From contig LNDT01000016.1 in NCBI GenBank assembly GCA_001464715.1, forward strand, positions 62,001 through 126,000: a stretch of 64,000 nucleotides of DNA, read 5' to 3'. Source of the stretch: Bdellovibrionales bacterium Ga0074137. GTDB lineage: Bacteria > Bdellovibrionota > Bdellovibrionia > Bdellovibrionales > JAMPXM01. Position numbers and translations under genes: made by a program. The first letter of the stretch is position 1. Each line of letters begins with the position of its first letter. The notes under the pieces were generated by a model, which searched no databases, was not told the DNA's origin, and was given only the letters and a program-made list of their open reading frames with translations. Shown one piece after another: positions 17,760-27,128 of the stretch.

Positions 17760-18278
17760 TCAATTTTCTATCGGAAAGGGCTCTGGCGGACACGGCTGTT
17801 CTTCCGCAGAGAAGGCCCCAAAACATTGATTTAGCTCGTTTTTCACAGCAATAAATTGAAGCGAACGCCCGTTAGCTTCAAAAGAGCCTAGGCGCGGGAA
17901 TTTGTACTTAAGCGGTCCCGCTTTTTTTTGCTCCCTGTAGTTTCCAATACCGACGATGTAGATCTCAGAACCATTTTTTAAGATTCTCTCAATTTTCCTA
18001 ATCCGCGAATCACAGCTTTCCTTATCAAGTGTATTGGTCTGCACCAATGTGAAGCTCGTTTTCTCTCGATCAAGAACGTGCATCATAAAGCCGTAGACGA
18101 TCCCCCGATCGTCAGTCTCCACCCTTTCGCACTCAACAATCACCCGGTCGGGCGTAACCAAAAACTCAACGGCAGAATTTTTCCGATTCAGAACTCTGAA
18201 GGAAGATGTCGCGCATCCCGTAGCCAATATACAAATGAGAACCAACGCCGACCTACGACCTGTTTTTAAGAAGTCCAT
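17760..18278 (-). CDS. Lipoprotein of unknown function
   Basis: A 172-residue protein with signal peptide and lipobox LATGC (Cys22). The mature part is rich in charged residues and ends in a Pro-rich tail with cysteines (CFGAFSAEEQPCPPEPFP). No domain recognised. Its start overlaps the end of the SLT-domain gene by 26 bases, so the two are likely translated together. The stretch is AT-richer than its surroundings, hinting at acquired DNA. Confidence 0.6.
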   Translation of the reverse strand: MDFLKTGRRSALVLICILATGCATSSFRVLNRKNSAVEFLVTPDRVIVECERVETDDRGIVYGFMMHVLDREKTSFTLVQTNTLDKESCDSRIRKIERILKNGSEIYIVGIGNYREQKKAGPLKYKFPRLGSFEANGRSLQFIAVKNELNQCFGAFSAEEQPCPPEPFPIEN

Positions 18279-18933
18279 AATAGTACCTATAGCTCCTCAA
18301 GGCGTTACCCTTGTACTGAGTTTTACTTTTTAGAAGTCCCTTATATTCAAGAATAGTTTCTTCATGAGTTGGCTGGCGACCGAGCTTTGCAGCAGCTCGA
18401 ACGGACTTGTATACGAGCCAGCGAAGACCCATTGGAATAGCTATATTCGGATCCTTCAGGTCCTTTTGCCGGATATTACTGAATATGAATTCCTTTGCTT
18501 CGCCCTTTGGATCTTGCGAAATCTCCCAGGTTTGTTTGGTAATTTGGGCTATTCCAAATGCGATCTTATTTTCGGGAGTATCGAGCCGAAATCCAGATTC
18601 ACTCGCGAGAAGCGCCTTAAATACATCTGGATCAAGAGGAGGTGCGGCTTTAAGCTTTTTATTAAAATAGTCCGTCCATACCGCAATGAGCTCATCGTAC
18701 TTATCTGCGTTTTTATGTTCTGGAATTTTTCCAGCCGTGGGATAAGGAATATTCTTTCTTCCGTGGTTCTGAAAGATTTCGTCCATTTCTTCACGCTTCA
18801 AGTACGTTCCTGGCAAGCGTCGAAGATGTTGATCTCGTAGGGTTAAGCCCGACGGGTTTCTCGGGCTAATTGGAACATTCATCGGATGTTCGCGAACAGT
18901 CGTCGTCTTTTTACCTGTTTTCTTTTTGGCCAC
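18253..18933 (-). CDS. Lytic transglycosylase (SLT-domain) protein without signal peptide
   Basis: A 226-residue protein with a lysozyme-like SLT core: the catalytic Glu lies in LLASESGFR, followed by AFGIAQITKQTWEIS and MGLRWLVYK. These are the goose-lysozyme/SLT landmarks. The N-terminus is basic (MAKKKTGKKTTT) with no signal peptide, so export would need another route, as for phage or contractile-machine lysozymes. It lies 2 bases after the HNH endonuclease gene and overlaps the lipoprotein gene, forming a three-gene minus-strand set in AT-richer DNA. Confidence 0.68.
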   Translation of the reverse strand: MAKKKTGKKTTTVREHPMNVPISPRNPSGLTLRDQHLRRLPGTYLKREEMDEIFQNHGRKNIPYPTAGKIPEHKNADKYDELIAVWTDYFNKKLKAAPPLDPDVFKALLASESGFRLDTPENKIAFGIAQITKQTWEISQDPKGEAKEFIFSNIRQKDLKDPNIAIPMGLRWLVYKSVRAAAKLGRQPTHEETILEYKGLLKSKTQYKGNALRSYRYYYGLLKNRS

Positions 18934-18935
18934 TT

Positions 18936-20150
18936 CTACTTCCCGATTAGCAATTCAGCAGTTCCGCTATGATTGTTATTTGACATGACTTCGGGACATA
19001 AACCCACATTATTTGAAAGGCGCGGACCAAAGATCTTGATCGATTCGCGCTGGTTGCAGTTTCGACACGCAAGCCGAAGATTTCCAAATGTGGTCTTCCC
19101 TCCAATGGCGAACGGAATTCGGTGATCATACTCAAGCGCAAACCTCGATCCACAGATCTCGCACTTACCTCCAGCACGATTCCAAACATTTCTTTTCAGC
19201 GCAGCGCCCGGACACCGAGTCCTTTCCGCCTTGGCGATCTTCATCAGCGCCACGTTTTCGGCTGGCGCGACCGTAGAATTTGGCAACGCCGCGCCGACCG
19301 CCGGCACAGCACCATCTTTTTCTGGCTTCTCAACCAAGTCCGGCGACGAACCACACTCAACTCGCATAGGATCGCACGCTGCGCGGCGCTTTTTGATTTC
19401 CACGGTCTGTCGATATGCGCCGCGCTTTTGGCCGACGCTGGAATTTTCGCCTCGGCCGGACTTTCGGTTTTTGATGGTTGAGACTGCTTCATTCAGCGCC
19501 GCACTCACGATTTCGCTGAACGACGCATTCGGTAACTTATGCGCGAGCAAACCTCGAAGCTCACCAACAAGTGCGAGATCTTCATCCGTTAAAATCAGGC
19601 GCACTTCATTGGATTGACCCGCGAGTGGTTTTACAAGATCGGGTCGTTTCAATTTATCTGGCCCGCAAGATTGTAAAACGAGGCTCCGCTCGGCCTCGCG
19701 AGATGTTTGAGTCATCATGCAGGTCAGAATTTCGACTTTTGCTGCCGTTGTAAGCGTGGCCTTCGTAGGAGCCACGTCCGTAGCGAAAAATGAAATTGTT
19801 TCTTCTGCCACCGTCGGCGCGCGAGCAGCCCTCGCTTCATTCCGAAAATAATTTTGGGCGAGCACGATTTTGGTTAAATCCAGTGTCCCGCTCTCGATCG
19901 CAGGCGCGATTTCGGGAAGCTCGTTCATGAGCCGTAAAGCGCTGATTCGCCTCCATGCCGACTTCGAATCATAGCCAAGGTGGCCAACGGCGTAAGCCGC
20001 GAGACTTTCAAATCTCGGACTAAATGATTTCCGAATGTCGACTTCGGCTAAGTGTTCAAGGACGACGACCAAAGCTCGGCGTTCATTCTTCGCCGCCGCG
20101 AGGGTTGCAGAATCAAGTTCCACATCAGAAAGATTTTTTAATTTCGTCAT
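18936..20150 (-). CDS. HNH endonuclease, large helical N-terminal type (copy 1)
   Basis: A 404-residue protein. The N-terminal 170 residues are helical (AVGHLGYDSKSAWRRISALRLM, then a SREAE segment). A 210-315 region is variable and low complexity, and a C-terminal HNH nuclease domain spans about 330-370 (CEICGS, EYDHRIPFAIGG, NLRLACRNCNQ) with zinc cysteines CxxC twice. It shares architecture with the gene at 29407-30384, including AxxRRxxxARxLxExP-like and SREAE motifs. The ATG at 20150 follows AGGAGA. Such proteins are multicopy in bdellovibrios; whether they are mobile or defensive is not known to me. Confidence 0.82.
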   Translation of the reverse strand: MTKLKNLSDVELDSATLAAAKNERRALVVVLEHLAEVDIRKSFSPRFESLAAYAVGHLGYDSKSAWRRISALRLMNELPEIAPAIESGTLDLTKIVLAQNYFRNEARAARAPTVAEETISFFATDVAPTKATLTTAAKVEILTCMMTQTSREAERSLVLQSCGPDKLKRPDLVKPLAGQSNEVRLILTDEDLALVGELRGLLAHKLPNASFSEIVSAALNEAVSTIKNRKSGRGENSSVGQKRGAYRQTVEIKKRRAACDPMRVECGSSPDLVEKPEKDGAVPAVGAALPNSTVAPAENVALMKIAKAERTRCPGAALKRNVWNRAGGKCEICGSRFALEYDHRIPFAIGGKTTFGNLRLACRNCNQRESIKIFGPRLSNNVGLCPEVMSNNNHSGTAELLIGK

Positions 20151-20796
20151 AAGTGATCTCCTGTTGAATTCGAAGATCGACGTAACATCGGTTTTCAGAG
20201 CGAAAATTTCGTCTCAAAATGCTCGCGGTGAAGTTAGAAATTTTGATTCGCGGCCGGACCGGCGCCTGAAGAATCAACGCCTCTATCGGCCGATGGGAGC
20301 GCATCAAGAGGCTCCAATTGCAATTTCTCGTTCATCTTTGATCGCAAAGAAAGTTCGCCAAAAAATGTGGCAAGAGAAATTTTGAAAGAACAATGACTTT
20401 GCAATTCGGCGTCCGCCGCGCGGACAAAAGAATAGCTCGCGCCCTACAAAACACCGAGTTCCGCAGAGCATCGGTGCGCACAATCAGGTTCCGCCGCGCA
20501 GCGGGAGCGACAGATAACATCGAGCAATCTCGCCCTCTCCCGTGCAATTCCGGTCGGCCGCGCATTAATGCCAAACGACGACGTTTGTCGGCCCTGAATA
20601 AACTTTGTACGCTTCCCTGGTCTCGTCAAAAGTCGGCAAATTCCCGAAGTTTCAACGACTTACCGAAAACCCCGACCTCACCTTAAACCGGTATCAAGGT
20701 TGCTCTACTGTGAAGCACCCCCTTTGAGCGGTCTGGCACCCCCCTTAAGCCAGGCCGCTTTTTTTATCCCCCGCCCCCAAGTTTCGACTTTCGCCC
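20151..20796. other. Long intergenic region ahead of the amidase-rph-rdgB-prs block
   Basis: No convincing gene is seen in these 646 bases. It holds a hairpin CAAACG/CGTTTG (20572-20587) and two diverged copies of a GTTCCGCxGxGCAxCGG motif about 45 bases apart (near 20458 and 20500). A strong plus-strand terminator ends the region. It may contain a small RNA or a regulated leader. It also holds the HNH promoter on the minus strand. Confidence 0.5.
20726..20765 (+). terminator. Rho-independent terminator upstream of the amidase gene
   Basis: GCGGTCTGGC (20728-20737) pairs with GCCAGGCCGC (20749-20758) with one G-T pair; the loop is 11 bases and seven T follow (20759-20765). No plus-strand gene precedes it, so it must end a non-coding transcript or act as an attenuator for the genes after 20797. 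Confidence 0.8.
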
Positions 20797-20832
20797 ATGG
20801 CGGCCTCAGCGGATCAGGCGAATACTAAAGAT

Positions 20833-21696
20833 ATGCGCAATCGCTCCTTCCTTCGCAGTTTAACCGCCGGAATCACCACGGCTTTGATAAGCACTGTTGT
20901 AACCAGCGCCGCCCACGGAGCACTAAAAACTATCGTCATTGATCCAGGCCACGGTGGTCACGACACCGGCGCAAGCCAAGAGTCCATCCGCGAAAGTCAT
21001 CTCGCCCTTTCGATCTCGACACGCTTACAGAAAAAACTCGAGTCGCAAGGCCACAGAGTCCTTTTGACCCGAGACAAAGATGAGTGGATCTCGCTCGAGA
21101 GTCGCGCGGCGTTCGCCAACACCTCAGGAGCCGATCTCTTTATTAGCATTCACTTAAATTCTTCGACGGACTCAAGAGCCCACGGAAAAGAATTTTATTT
21201 TCAAAACCAATTGCCGGTCGACGAAGAAGCTCTCTATTTAGCAAACCGCGAGAATCACTCTCACGACGAGAATGAAAAACAGACACCAGGAGCCGACCGC
21301 ATCGAAAAAGCGCGACTTCGTGAAGCTGAGATTGCGCGCCTTCCTCCCGTCGACATCGAAAACAGATCCGTGCGCGCGGATGTCAAAAATATTCTTGAGG
21401 ATTTGGATCGAAGTTCTCGCGTTCGCGAATCGAGTGAGCTTGCAAAAGCGCTCTTTAACTCATGGCAAAGTTCTTCGGCGTCCACGTCACTACAAAAAAG
21501 TCGTGCGGCCCTTCGCGGAATTCGCCAAGCCCCGTTTTTTTTAGTGTCCAATGTCGCCATGCCGTCGGTCCTTGTCGAGGTCGGATTCTTGACCCACAAG
21601 ACCGAAGGAAAAAAGCTACAAGATGAGAGCTACCAAAACGAGCTTGCAGGCTCTCTTGCGACCGGAATTCAGCGCTATTTCAATCGTCAGCCGTGA
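20833..21696 (+). CDS. N-acetylmuramoyl-L-alanine amidase (Amidase_3, AmiC-like)
   Basis: A 287-residue exported zinc amidase that cleaves the amide between muramic acid and the peptide stem. Zinc and catalytic residues are visible: His40 in DPGHGGHD, Glu54 in RESHLALS, His107 in SIHLN, and the late Glu in VEVGFLTH. The signal peptide is residues about 8-29. An insertion of about 50 residues (EEALYLANRENHSHDENEK onward) resembles the regulatory helix of division amidases. I chose ATG 20833 for the signal peptide; ATG 20797 adds 12 residues. It starts a plus-strand block with rph, rdgB and prs. Confidence 0.88.
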   Translation: MRNRSFLRSLTAGITTALISTVVTSAAHGALKTIVIDPGHGGHDTGASQESIRESHLALSISTRLQKKLESQGHRVLLTRDKDEWISLESRAAFANTSGADLFISIHLNSSTDSRAHGKEFYFQNQLPVDEEALYLANRENHSHDENEKQTPGADRIEKARLREAEIARLPPVDIENRSVRADVKNILEDLDRSSRVRESSELAKALFNSWQSSSASTSLQKSRAALRGIRQAPFFLVSNVAMPSVLVEVGFLTHKTEGKKLQDESYQNELAGSLATGIQRYFNRQP

Positions 21697-21727
21697 CAGA
21701 TCCTCGCCGCGACAGTAGGTTTCGGGC

Positions 21728-22495
21728 ATGTCATCCAATATTCGTCTCGGAACTACTCGTCTCGACAATCGCAAGTTCGATCAATTGCGCGATGTAAAAA
21801 TCACGCCCGGCTTTACTCAACACGCCGAAGGTTCAGCCCTCATTGAGATGGGGCAAACGCGAGTCATTTGCACGGCATCGGTCGAACCGACCGTGCCGAA
21901 GTGGCTTCAGGGCGGCGGAAAAGGTTGGGTCACGGCCGAGTACGGAATGCTTCCGCGATCCACTCACACACGAATCACGCGCGAGAAAGCTAATAACTCA
22001 GGCCGAAGCCAGGAAATTTCGCGACTGATCGCCAGAAGCCTCCGAGCAGCCATCGATCTAAAAGCGCTTGGCGAACGCTCGATCACAGTCGACTGCGATG
22101 TTCTTCAAGCCGATGGCGGCACACGAACGGCCGCAATCACTGGCGGATTTGTGGCGCTCACGTTGGCGATTGCAAAACTAAAAACGGCAGGCCTTGTTCC
22201 CGCATCGACCCAACCGATACTCCACTACGTCGCAGCGATCAGCGTTGGTCTAAAAGACGGCCAGCCACTTCTTGATCTCAACTACGACGAAGATTCAAGT
22301 ATTGGCACCGACATGAATGTCGTAATGACGGCCGATGGAAAATTCGTCGAGCTTCAAGGAACCGCCGAGACAGTCGCGTTCTCGCGAAATGAACTGAACG
22401 ATGTTTTGAACGTAGCGTCCAGCGGATGCCGCGCACTGTTTGAAGCTCAAGCGAATATTCTAAAAGACTACGCGCCGCTGAAGCTGGGATTTTAA
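21728..22495 (+). CDS. rph: Ribonuclease PH
   Basis: A 255-residue phosphorolytic exoribonuclease that trims tRNA 3' ends. Family landmarks: ARF-like start with [77 protein letters not shown], and [17 protein letters not shown]. Length matches the family. It is followed one base later by rdgB, a common pairing. Confidence 0.96.
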   Translation: MSSNIRLGTTRLDNRKFDQLRDVKITPGFTQHAEGSALIEMGQTRVICTASVEPTVPKWLQGGGKGWVTAEYGMLPRSTHTRITREKANNSGRSQEISRLIARSLRAAIDLKALGERSITVDCDVLQADGGTRTAAITGGFVALTLAIAKLKTAGLVPASTQPILHYVAAISVGLKDGQPLLDLNYDEDSSIGTDMNVVMTADGKFVELQGTAETVAFSRNELNDVLNVASSGCRALFEAQANILKDYAPLKLGF

Positions 22496-22496
22496 G

Positions 22497-23159
22497 ATGG
22501 AACTCTGGATCGCAACCACGAACCGCGGAAAAGTTCTCGAATTTGAAATGATTCTCGAGCCGCTCCTCAAAAAAGGTTTGAAGCTTAAAACTTTAGCCGA
22601 TCTTGAGACCTATTATCCGCCGGCCGAAAATGGTGCGACTTTTCTGGACAATGCTCGCATTAAAGCAAAGTCGCTCAAAGCAATGAAGCCCGGAACCTGG
22701 ATCGCTGCCGAAGATTCGGGGCTCGCTGTCGAGGGACTTAATGGACTTCCAGGAGTTCACTCGGCTCGCTACGCAGGTCCCAAAGCAACGGACTTCGAGA
22801 ACCGCGCTAAACTTCTAAAAATCATGGGCCTTAAGCAGCTGGCCAATCGCAAGGCCGAGTTCATTTGCCAAATGGTGGTCTTCGACCCCGAGGGTCACGA
22901 GCACTTATTTGACGGAAAACTTGCCGGCACAATCTTAAAGGCAGAGGCCGGTAAGGCCGGCTTTGGCTATGACAGCGTTTTTGCGCCCCAGATTCCGCCC
23001 GACGTCGAATCAGGCAGCGCGCCCGTCTCAACAGGCGGGACGCCGGCCGAGCGTCCCAAAACGCTGGCGGAGCTTGGTTTAGCGTTCAAAAACAAGGTGT
23101 CGCATCGCGCACGCGCCGTCGAACAGCTCGCCGTCCTCATCGAGAGCCGAATTCTCTAG
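22497..23159 (+). CDS. rdgB: XTP/dITP pyrophosphatase (HAM1/RdgB family)
   Basis: A 220-residue enzyme that removes non-canonical purine nucleoside triphosphates. Motifs: ATTNRGKVLEF, ENGATFLDNARIKA, AEDSGLAVEGLNGLPGVHSARYAG and GFGYDSVF, then FKNKVSHRARA. A Gly/Ser/Pro-rich insert (residues about 165-182) is longer than in the E. coli protein. It directly follows rph and is probably cotranscribed. Confidence 0.95.
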   Translation: MELWIATTNRGKVLEFEMILEPLLKKGLKLKTLADLETYYPPAENGATFLDNARIKAKSLKAMKPGTWIAAEDSGLAVEGLNGLPGVHSARYAGPKATDFENRAKLLKIMGLKQLANRKAEFICQMVVFDPEGHEHLFDGKLAGTILKAEAGKAGFGYDSVFAPQIPPDVESGSAPVSTGGTPAERPKTLAELGLAFKNKVSHRARAVEQLAVLIESRIL

Positions 23160-23240
23160 AGCGAGCTCTCGAAGTTAAGACTCCACCAAATGTGGCCGCG
23201 CCCTAGACATTGCCACAGGCCTTCGCTACAACGAAAAGCA

Positions 23241-24185
23241 ATGCCGGGTCTTAAGATTTTCTCAGGTACATCCAATCGCCCCTTCGCGGAAAAAGTCGCG
23301 GCTTCGGCCGGAGTTCAGCTGGGGTACTGCGAAATGAAACGCTTCGCCGATGGCGAAGTTCAAATCGAAATTCACGAATCCGTTCGCGGCGAAAGTGTGT
23401 TCGTCGTTCAAAGCACATGCCCACCCGTGAACGAATCTTACATGGAATTATTTTTGATTCTAGATGCTCTGAAACGAGCGTCGGCTCGTCAAATCACAGC
23501 CGTTCTTCCCTACTACGGCTACGCAAGACAAGATCGTAAAGTTGCACCACGCGCGCCGATCTCTGCAAAGTGTATGGCCGATCTTTTGACCGCGGCCGGC
23601 GCCACACGCGTCGTCTGTGTCGATCTTCACGCGGCGCAAATTCAAGGCTTCTTTAATGTTCCAGTGGATCACTTGTTTGCGATCCCGACTCTCGCCCGAG
23701 CTTTTCGTGAGCAGCACGGCGTCGGTTCAGAATACGTCGCCGTTTCTCCGGACGCTGGGGGCGTTGAACGAACCCGTGCGTTTGCGAAGCGTATTGAAGC
23801 TTCGCTTGCGATCATCGACAAACGCCGAACCGGTCCCAATGAAGCAAAAGCTCTGCACCTCATTGGCGAAGTAAAAGATAAAACTGCAATCATCGTCGAC
23901 GACATGATCGACACGGCGGGCACTCTCACTCAGGCCGTCGACACTTTGATTAAAAATGGCGCTCGTCACGTGTACGCGGTCGCAAGCCACGCGGTTCTAT
24001 CGGGCCCAGCAATCTCTCGCTTGAGCGAATGTGCCATTGAAAAAGTCATCGTGACAGATTCAATTCCTCTCTCTGAAAAAGCCCTCGCCTGCGGAAAAAT
24101 CGAGATCATCTCGGTTGCTCCCGTTGTTGCCGAAGCCATTCAGCGCATCTATGGCAACGCCTCGGTCAGCTCGCTCTTCGATTAA
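23241..24185 (+). CDS. prs: Ribose-phosphate pyrophosphokinase
   Basis: A 314-residue PRPP synthetase. Landmarks: KIFSGTSNRPFAEKVA, RFADGEVQIEIHESVRG, PYYGYARQDRKV, the CVDLHAAQIQGFF metal region, SPDAGGVERTRAFA and the PRPP loop VDDMIDTAGTL. It makes PRPP for nucleotide, histidine and tryptophan synthesis in the cytoplasm. ATG 23241 starts the conserved N-terminus; an upstream in-frame ATG at 23190 adds 17 unrelated residues. Confidence 0.96.
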   Translation: MPGLKIFSGTSNRPFAEKVAASAGVQLGYCEMKRFADGEVQIEIHESVRGESVFVVQSTCPPVNESYMELFLILDALKRASARQITAVLPYYGYARQDRKVAPRAPISAKCMADLLTAAGATRVVCVDLHAAQIQGFFNVPVDHLFAIPTLARAFREQHGVGSEYVAVSPDAGGVERTRAFAKRIEASLAIIDKRRTGPNEAKALHLIGEVKDKTAIIVDDMIDTAGTLTQAVDTLIKNGARHVYAVASHAVLSGPAISRLSECAIEKVIVTDSIPLSEKALACGKIEIISVAPVVAEAIQRIYGNASVSSLFD

Positions 24186-24508
24186 GGCCGCATAGAATCG
24201 GTCCGTGGCCCCGTGGCGTATTCAGCGGCCAATTCGCAACTATTTGATTTTACACGGCAATTTACTTCAAGCCGAAACCATCCAGCTTCGTCGGCCCTAA
24301 GCGCCCCAACCCACCGTTCCCTTGCCTTTTCAATTCTCCTATGGGAATCCTTGTCCCTCATAAAACTCACGGCATCGGTTCACGCGAAAAACCGATGACC
24401 CTGCAACGGATCAGGCGGATAGAGCGATCTCGCGGTTTTCATCAAAAAGCTTCGGCCTTTGACTGAAAATCATGATCACTGGGAAACGCCCCCGAAAGGA
24501 ATTGGACC
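24186..24508. other. Intergenic region between prs and rplY
   Basis: No gene or tRNA is recognisable. One 8-bp stem CATCGGTT/AACCGATG (24373-24380 and 24390-24397, loop of nine) lies about 110 bases before rplY, with no T-run after it. It could belong to the rplY leader. Confidence 0.35.
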
Positions 24509-25204
24509 ATGGCTTCAGGCAGCAAGATCGATCTCACCGTTACCACTCGAGAAACTGGAAAACATGCTTCGCGCTCGAGCCGCGTTGGCGGAATGATTCC
24601 CGGAGTCATCTACGGTCCAAAGACAAAACCACTCAATGTTTTGACCGACGAAAAAACGCTCACAAAGTACATGGGTCGCAAATTCGAAGCGACCATTTTC
24701 AATTTGAAATCTGAGACTTCCGATCTTAACGGCGTGTCGGTTCTTCTTCGCGACGTTCAAGTTCACCCGCTTTCGCGTCGTCCTGTTCACATCGACTTCT
24801 ACGCTCTCGATATGAACGCGAACATCACAGTTAGCATCGGACTCCGTTTCGACGGAAAACCGATCGGTCTTTCGGAAGGTGGCGTTCTTGAGCTCATCGT
24901 TCGTGAAATCGAGATCGAGTGCCGACCGAACGAAATCCCAGACGAAATCGTTGTCGATGTTTCTGGAATGAACGTTGGCGATGCGATTCACGTGTCCGAC
25001 GTAAAAGTTCCGGGCAGCATGAAGATTAAATCTCTTCCAACTTTGACTCTCGCGACGGTCGCAGTTCCTCGCGAAGAGGCAGTTGCAGCGGTTGCGGAAG
25101 CAGCTCCGGCAGCAGCGGCGGCAGCTCCTGCGGCTGGCGGAAAAGCAGCTCCGGCAGCGGCGGCGGCTCCTGCGGCAGCAAAGAAAGACGACAAGAAGAA
25201 GTAA
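24509..25204 (+). CDS. rplY: 50S ribosomal protein L25, general stress protein Ctc form
   Basis: A 231-residue 5S-rRNA-binding protein. The N-terminal L25 domain (GKHASRSSRVGGMIPGVIYG) is followed by the TL5/CTC beta domain (VHIDFYALDMN, LIVREIEIECRPNEIPDEI, VGDAIHVSDVKVP). The last 45 residues are an Ala/Pro/Lys-rich tail, common in such proteins. AAAGGA precedes the ATG. The order prs, rplY, pth, ychF is the widespread bacterial arrangement. Confidence 0.95.
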   Translation: MASGSKIDLTVTTRETGKHASRSSRVGGMIPGVIYGPKTKPLNVLTDEKTLTKYMGRKFEATIFNLKSETSDLNGVSVLLRDVQVHPLSRRPVHIDFYALDMNANITVSIGLRFDGKPIGLSEGGVLELIVREIEIECRPNEIPDEIVVDVSGMNVGDAIHVSDVKVPGSMKIKSLPTLTLATVAVPREEAVAAVAEAAPAAAAAAPAAGGKAAPAAAAAPAAAKKDDKKK

Positions 25205-25240
25205 TTCTTCTCAAGCGTCCTGAAAGCATCTTGAGATTTA

Positions 25241-25275
25241 AAAATCCGCGGAGGACGTATCCCCGCGGATTTTTT
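25241..25275 (+). terminator. Rho-independent terminator after rplY
   Basis: AAAATCCGCGG (25241-25251) pairs with CCGCGGATTTT (25263-25273) and the T-run continues to 25275. It should separate rplY from pth, or attenuate readthrough. Confidence 0.88.
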
Positions 25276-25318
25276 CTTGTAGGTAAAAGATTAGGGAAAA
25301 GCTCAAAGGATTTTGGAT

Positions 25319-25978
25319 ATGTTTCTGATCGTTGGCCTCGGGAATCCCGGCTCAAAGTACCAGCTAAACCGACACAATATCGGCTTCATGGCTCTTGACC
25401 GCTACTTCGAATCGGCCGGAGCAAAACCGGTGTGGAAAGAGGACCGCAAAGCCCTTTCGTGCAAAGCCAAAATCAATAACCACGATGTCGTCTTCATTAA
25501 ACCTCAGACCTATATGAATTTGAGCGGCGAATCGGTTCGTTCGTTCATGGATTTCTACAAAATCGATCTGGATCACATCCTCGTTCTTCACGACGAACTC
25601 GACATCGGGTTTGGCGCGATCAAAATCCAGCGCAATCGGGGCCCTGGGGGCCACAACGGTTTAAAATCGATCAACGAGCATCTGGGTAGCCAAGACTACA
25701 CACGTATCAAGCTTGGTGTTGGCAAGCCTCCCGATGGTCGTTGGGACATCGCTAACTGGGTTCTGTCCAATTTCTTCGACACCGAAACCGATCGACTTCC
25801 CGAATTTCTCGACACCGTCGGCGACGCCATCGAGAGTTTTGTGATAGACGGATACCAGAAGACGGCGACCGGCTTCACGCGGCCTTCGTTCGTCGAAGCC
25901 GAGGCCGCAGCGGTGGCTTTGGCCGCTAAAAATGAATTGAAAAAGAATAAACCTGAGAAGAAGGACCCCACCACATGA
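25319..25978 (+). CDS. pth: Peptidyl-tRNA hydrolase
   Basis: A 219-residue enzyme releasing peptides from tRNA. Motifs: FLIVGLGNPGSKYQLNRHN with the catalytic His, KPQTYMNLSG, HDELDIGFG and RGPGGHNGLKSI. A C-terminal extension of about 25 residues, rich in Ala and Lys, is beyond the usual end. ATG 25319 has AAAGGA eight bases before it; the TTG at 25313 is less likely. Its stop overlaps ychF (ATGA). Confidence 0.95.
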   Translation: MFLIVGLGNPGSKYQLNRHNIGFMALDRYFESAGAKPVWKEDRKALSCKAKINNHDVVFIKPQTYMNLSGESVRSFMDFYKIDLDHILVLHDELDIGFGAIKIQRNRGPGGHNGLKSINEHLGSQDYTRIKLGVGKPPDGRWDIANWVLSNFFDTETDRLPEFLDTVGDAIESFVIDGYQKTATGFTRPSFVEAEAAAVALAAKNELKKNKPEKKDPTT

Positions 25979-27075
25979 GCTTGCAAGTCGGAATTGTCGG
26001 ACTTCCCAACGTCGGAAAATCGACTCTCTTCAATGCACTGACTTCCGCGAAAGCCGAAGCTGCAAACTACCCCTTCTGTACGATCGATCCCAACGTCGGC
26101 GTTGTGACGGTGCCCGATGAGCGTCTTCGAAAGATCAGTGAACTTATCAAACCAAAATCTTTAATTCCAACAACGATGGAATTTGTGGATATCGCAGGTC
26201 TTGTCGCCGGAGCTTCAAAAGGTGAAGGTCTTGGTAACCAATTCTTGGGTCACATCCGATCGACCGACGCGATAACGCACGTCGTTCGCTGCTTTGACGA
26301 TCCAAATATCATTCACGTTTCGGGGAGCGTCGATCCATTGCGTGATATCGGCGTCATCAACACGGAACTTATGCTTGCGGACCTTGATTCGGTCGATAAG
26401 CGCATTCAAAAAATCGAGAAGCTCGCGAAATCGGGCGCCGATAAAAATGCGAAGCGCGACTACGATGCTTTGAAACGTGTGTCTGAGGCTTTGAACAACG
26501 GCCGCGCGGCTCGCACTGTGGAACTCAACGAATTCGAAAAGCCCGTGGTGAACGATCTTCATCTGTTGTCGATGAAGCCCGTTCTTTATGCGTGCAACGT
26601 GAACGAGACTGATATGGCCGCCGGCGGAAATGATTGGTCGCGCTCTGTCGAAGAATTCGCAAAGTCCGAAAACAATAACGCGATTCTGATTTGCTCGTCG
26701 ATGGAAGCCGAAATCGCTCTTCTCCCGCCCGAAGAGCGCGCCGAATTTTTGGCATCGATGAATGCGACCGAGCCTGGTCTTAACCGCTTGATCTTTGAAG
26801 CTTACAAACTTTTGGGCCTCTACACGTACTTCACCGCCGGCGAAAAAGAAGTTCGCGCGTGGACGATCCGAAAAGGCACGAAAGCTCCCGGAGCTGCGGG
26901 CGTGATTCACACCGACTTCGAAAAAGGCTTCATCCGCGCCGAGACTTACAACTGCGAAGATCTTTTCGCTTTCAAAACGGAAGCAGCTGTTAAAGAGGCT
27001 GGCAAATATCGTCTTGAGGGTAAGGACTATGACGTAAAAGACGGTGATGTTTTGTTCTTCCGCTTCAATGTCTAG
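25975..27075 (+). CDS. ychF: Redox-regulated ATPase YchF (Obg family)
   Basis: A 366-residue OBG-family P-loop ATPase. Walker A is [31 protein letters not shown] is the G3 region. The base-specificity loop reads NVNE instead of NKxD, which explains ATP over GTP in this family. The C-terminal TGS-like domain ([26 protein letters not shown] to DVLFFRFNV) is intact. Translationally coupled to pth. Confidence 0.96.
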   Translation: MSLQVGIVGLPNVGKSTLFNALTSAKAEAANYPFCTIDPNVGVVTVPDERLRKISELIKPKSLIPTTMEFVDIAGLVAGASKGEGLGNQFLGHIRSTDAITHVVRCFDDPNIIHVSGSVDPLRDIGVINTELMLADLDSVDKRIQKIEKLAKSGADKNAKRDYDALKRVSEALNNGRAARTVELNEFEKPVVNDLHLLSMKPVLYACNVNETDMAAGGNDWSRSVEEFAKSENNNAILICSSMEAEIALLPPEERAEFLASMNATEPGLNRLIFEAYKLLGLYTYFTAGEKEVRAWTIRKGTKAPGAAGVIHTDFEKGFIRAETYNCEDLFAFKTEAAVKEAGKYRLEGKDYDVKDGDVLFFRFNV

Positions 27076-27128
27076 GGTCCGCCTTTGGCGGAACGTTTAA
27101 AAACGCTTTAAACAGACGCCCGTGGTCT

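Noticed and set aside
20393-20686. A 97-codon plus-strand open frame in the gap before the amidase.
   Set aside because: It is arginine-rich with no ribosome binding site or recognisable pattern; the terminator downstream fits a non-coding transcript better.
24186-24508. Possible tRNA gene next to prs, as in some genomes.
   Set aside because: No acceptor/T-arm pattern (GGTTCGAAT-type) or cloverleaf could be drawn.
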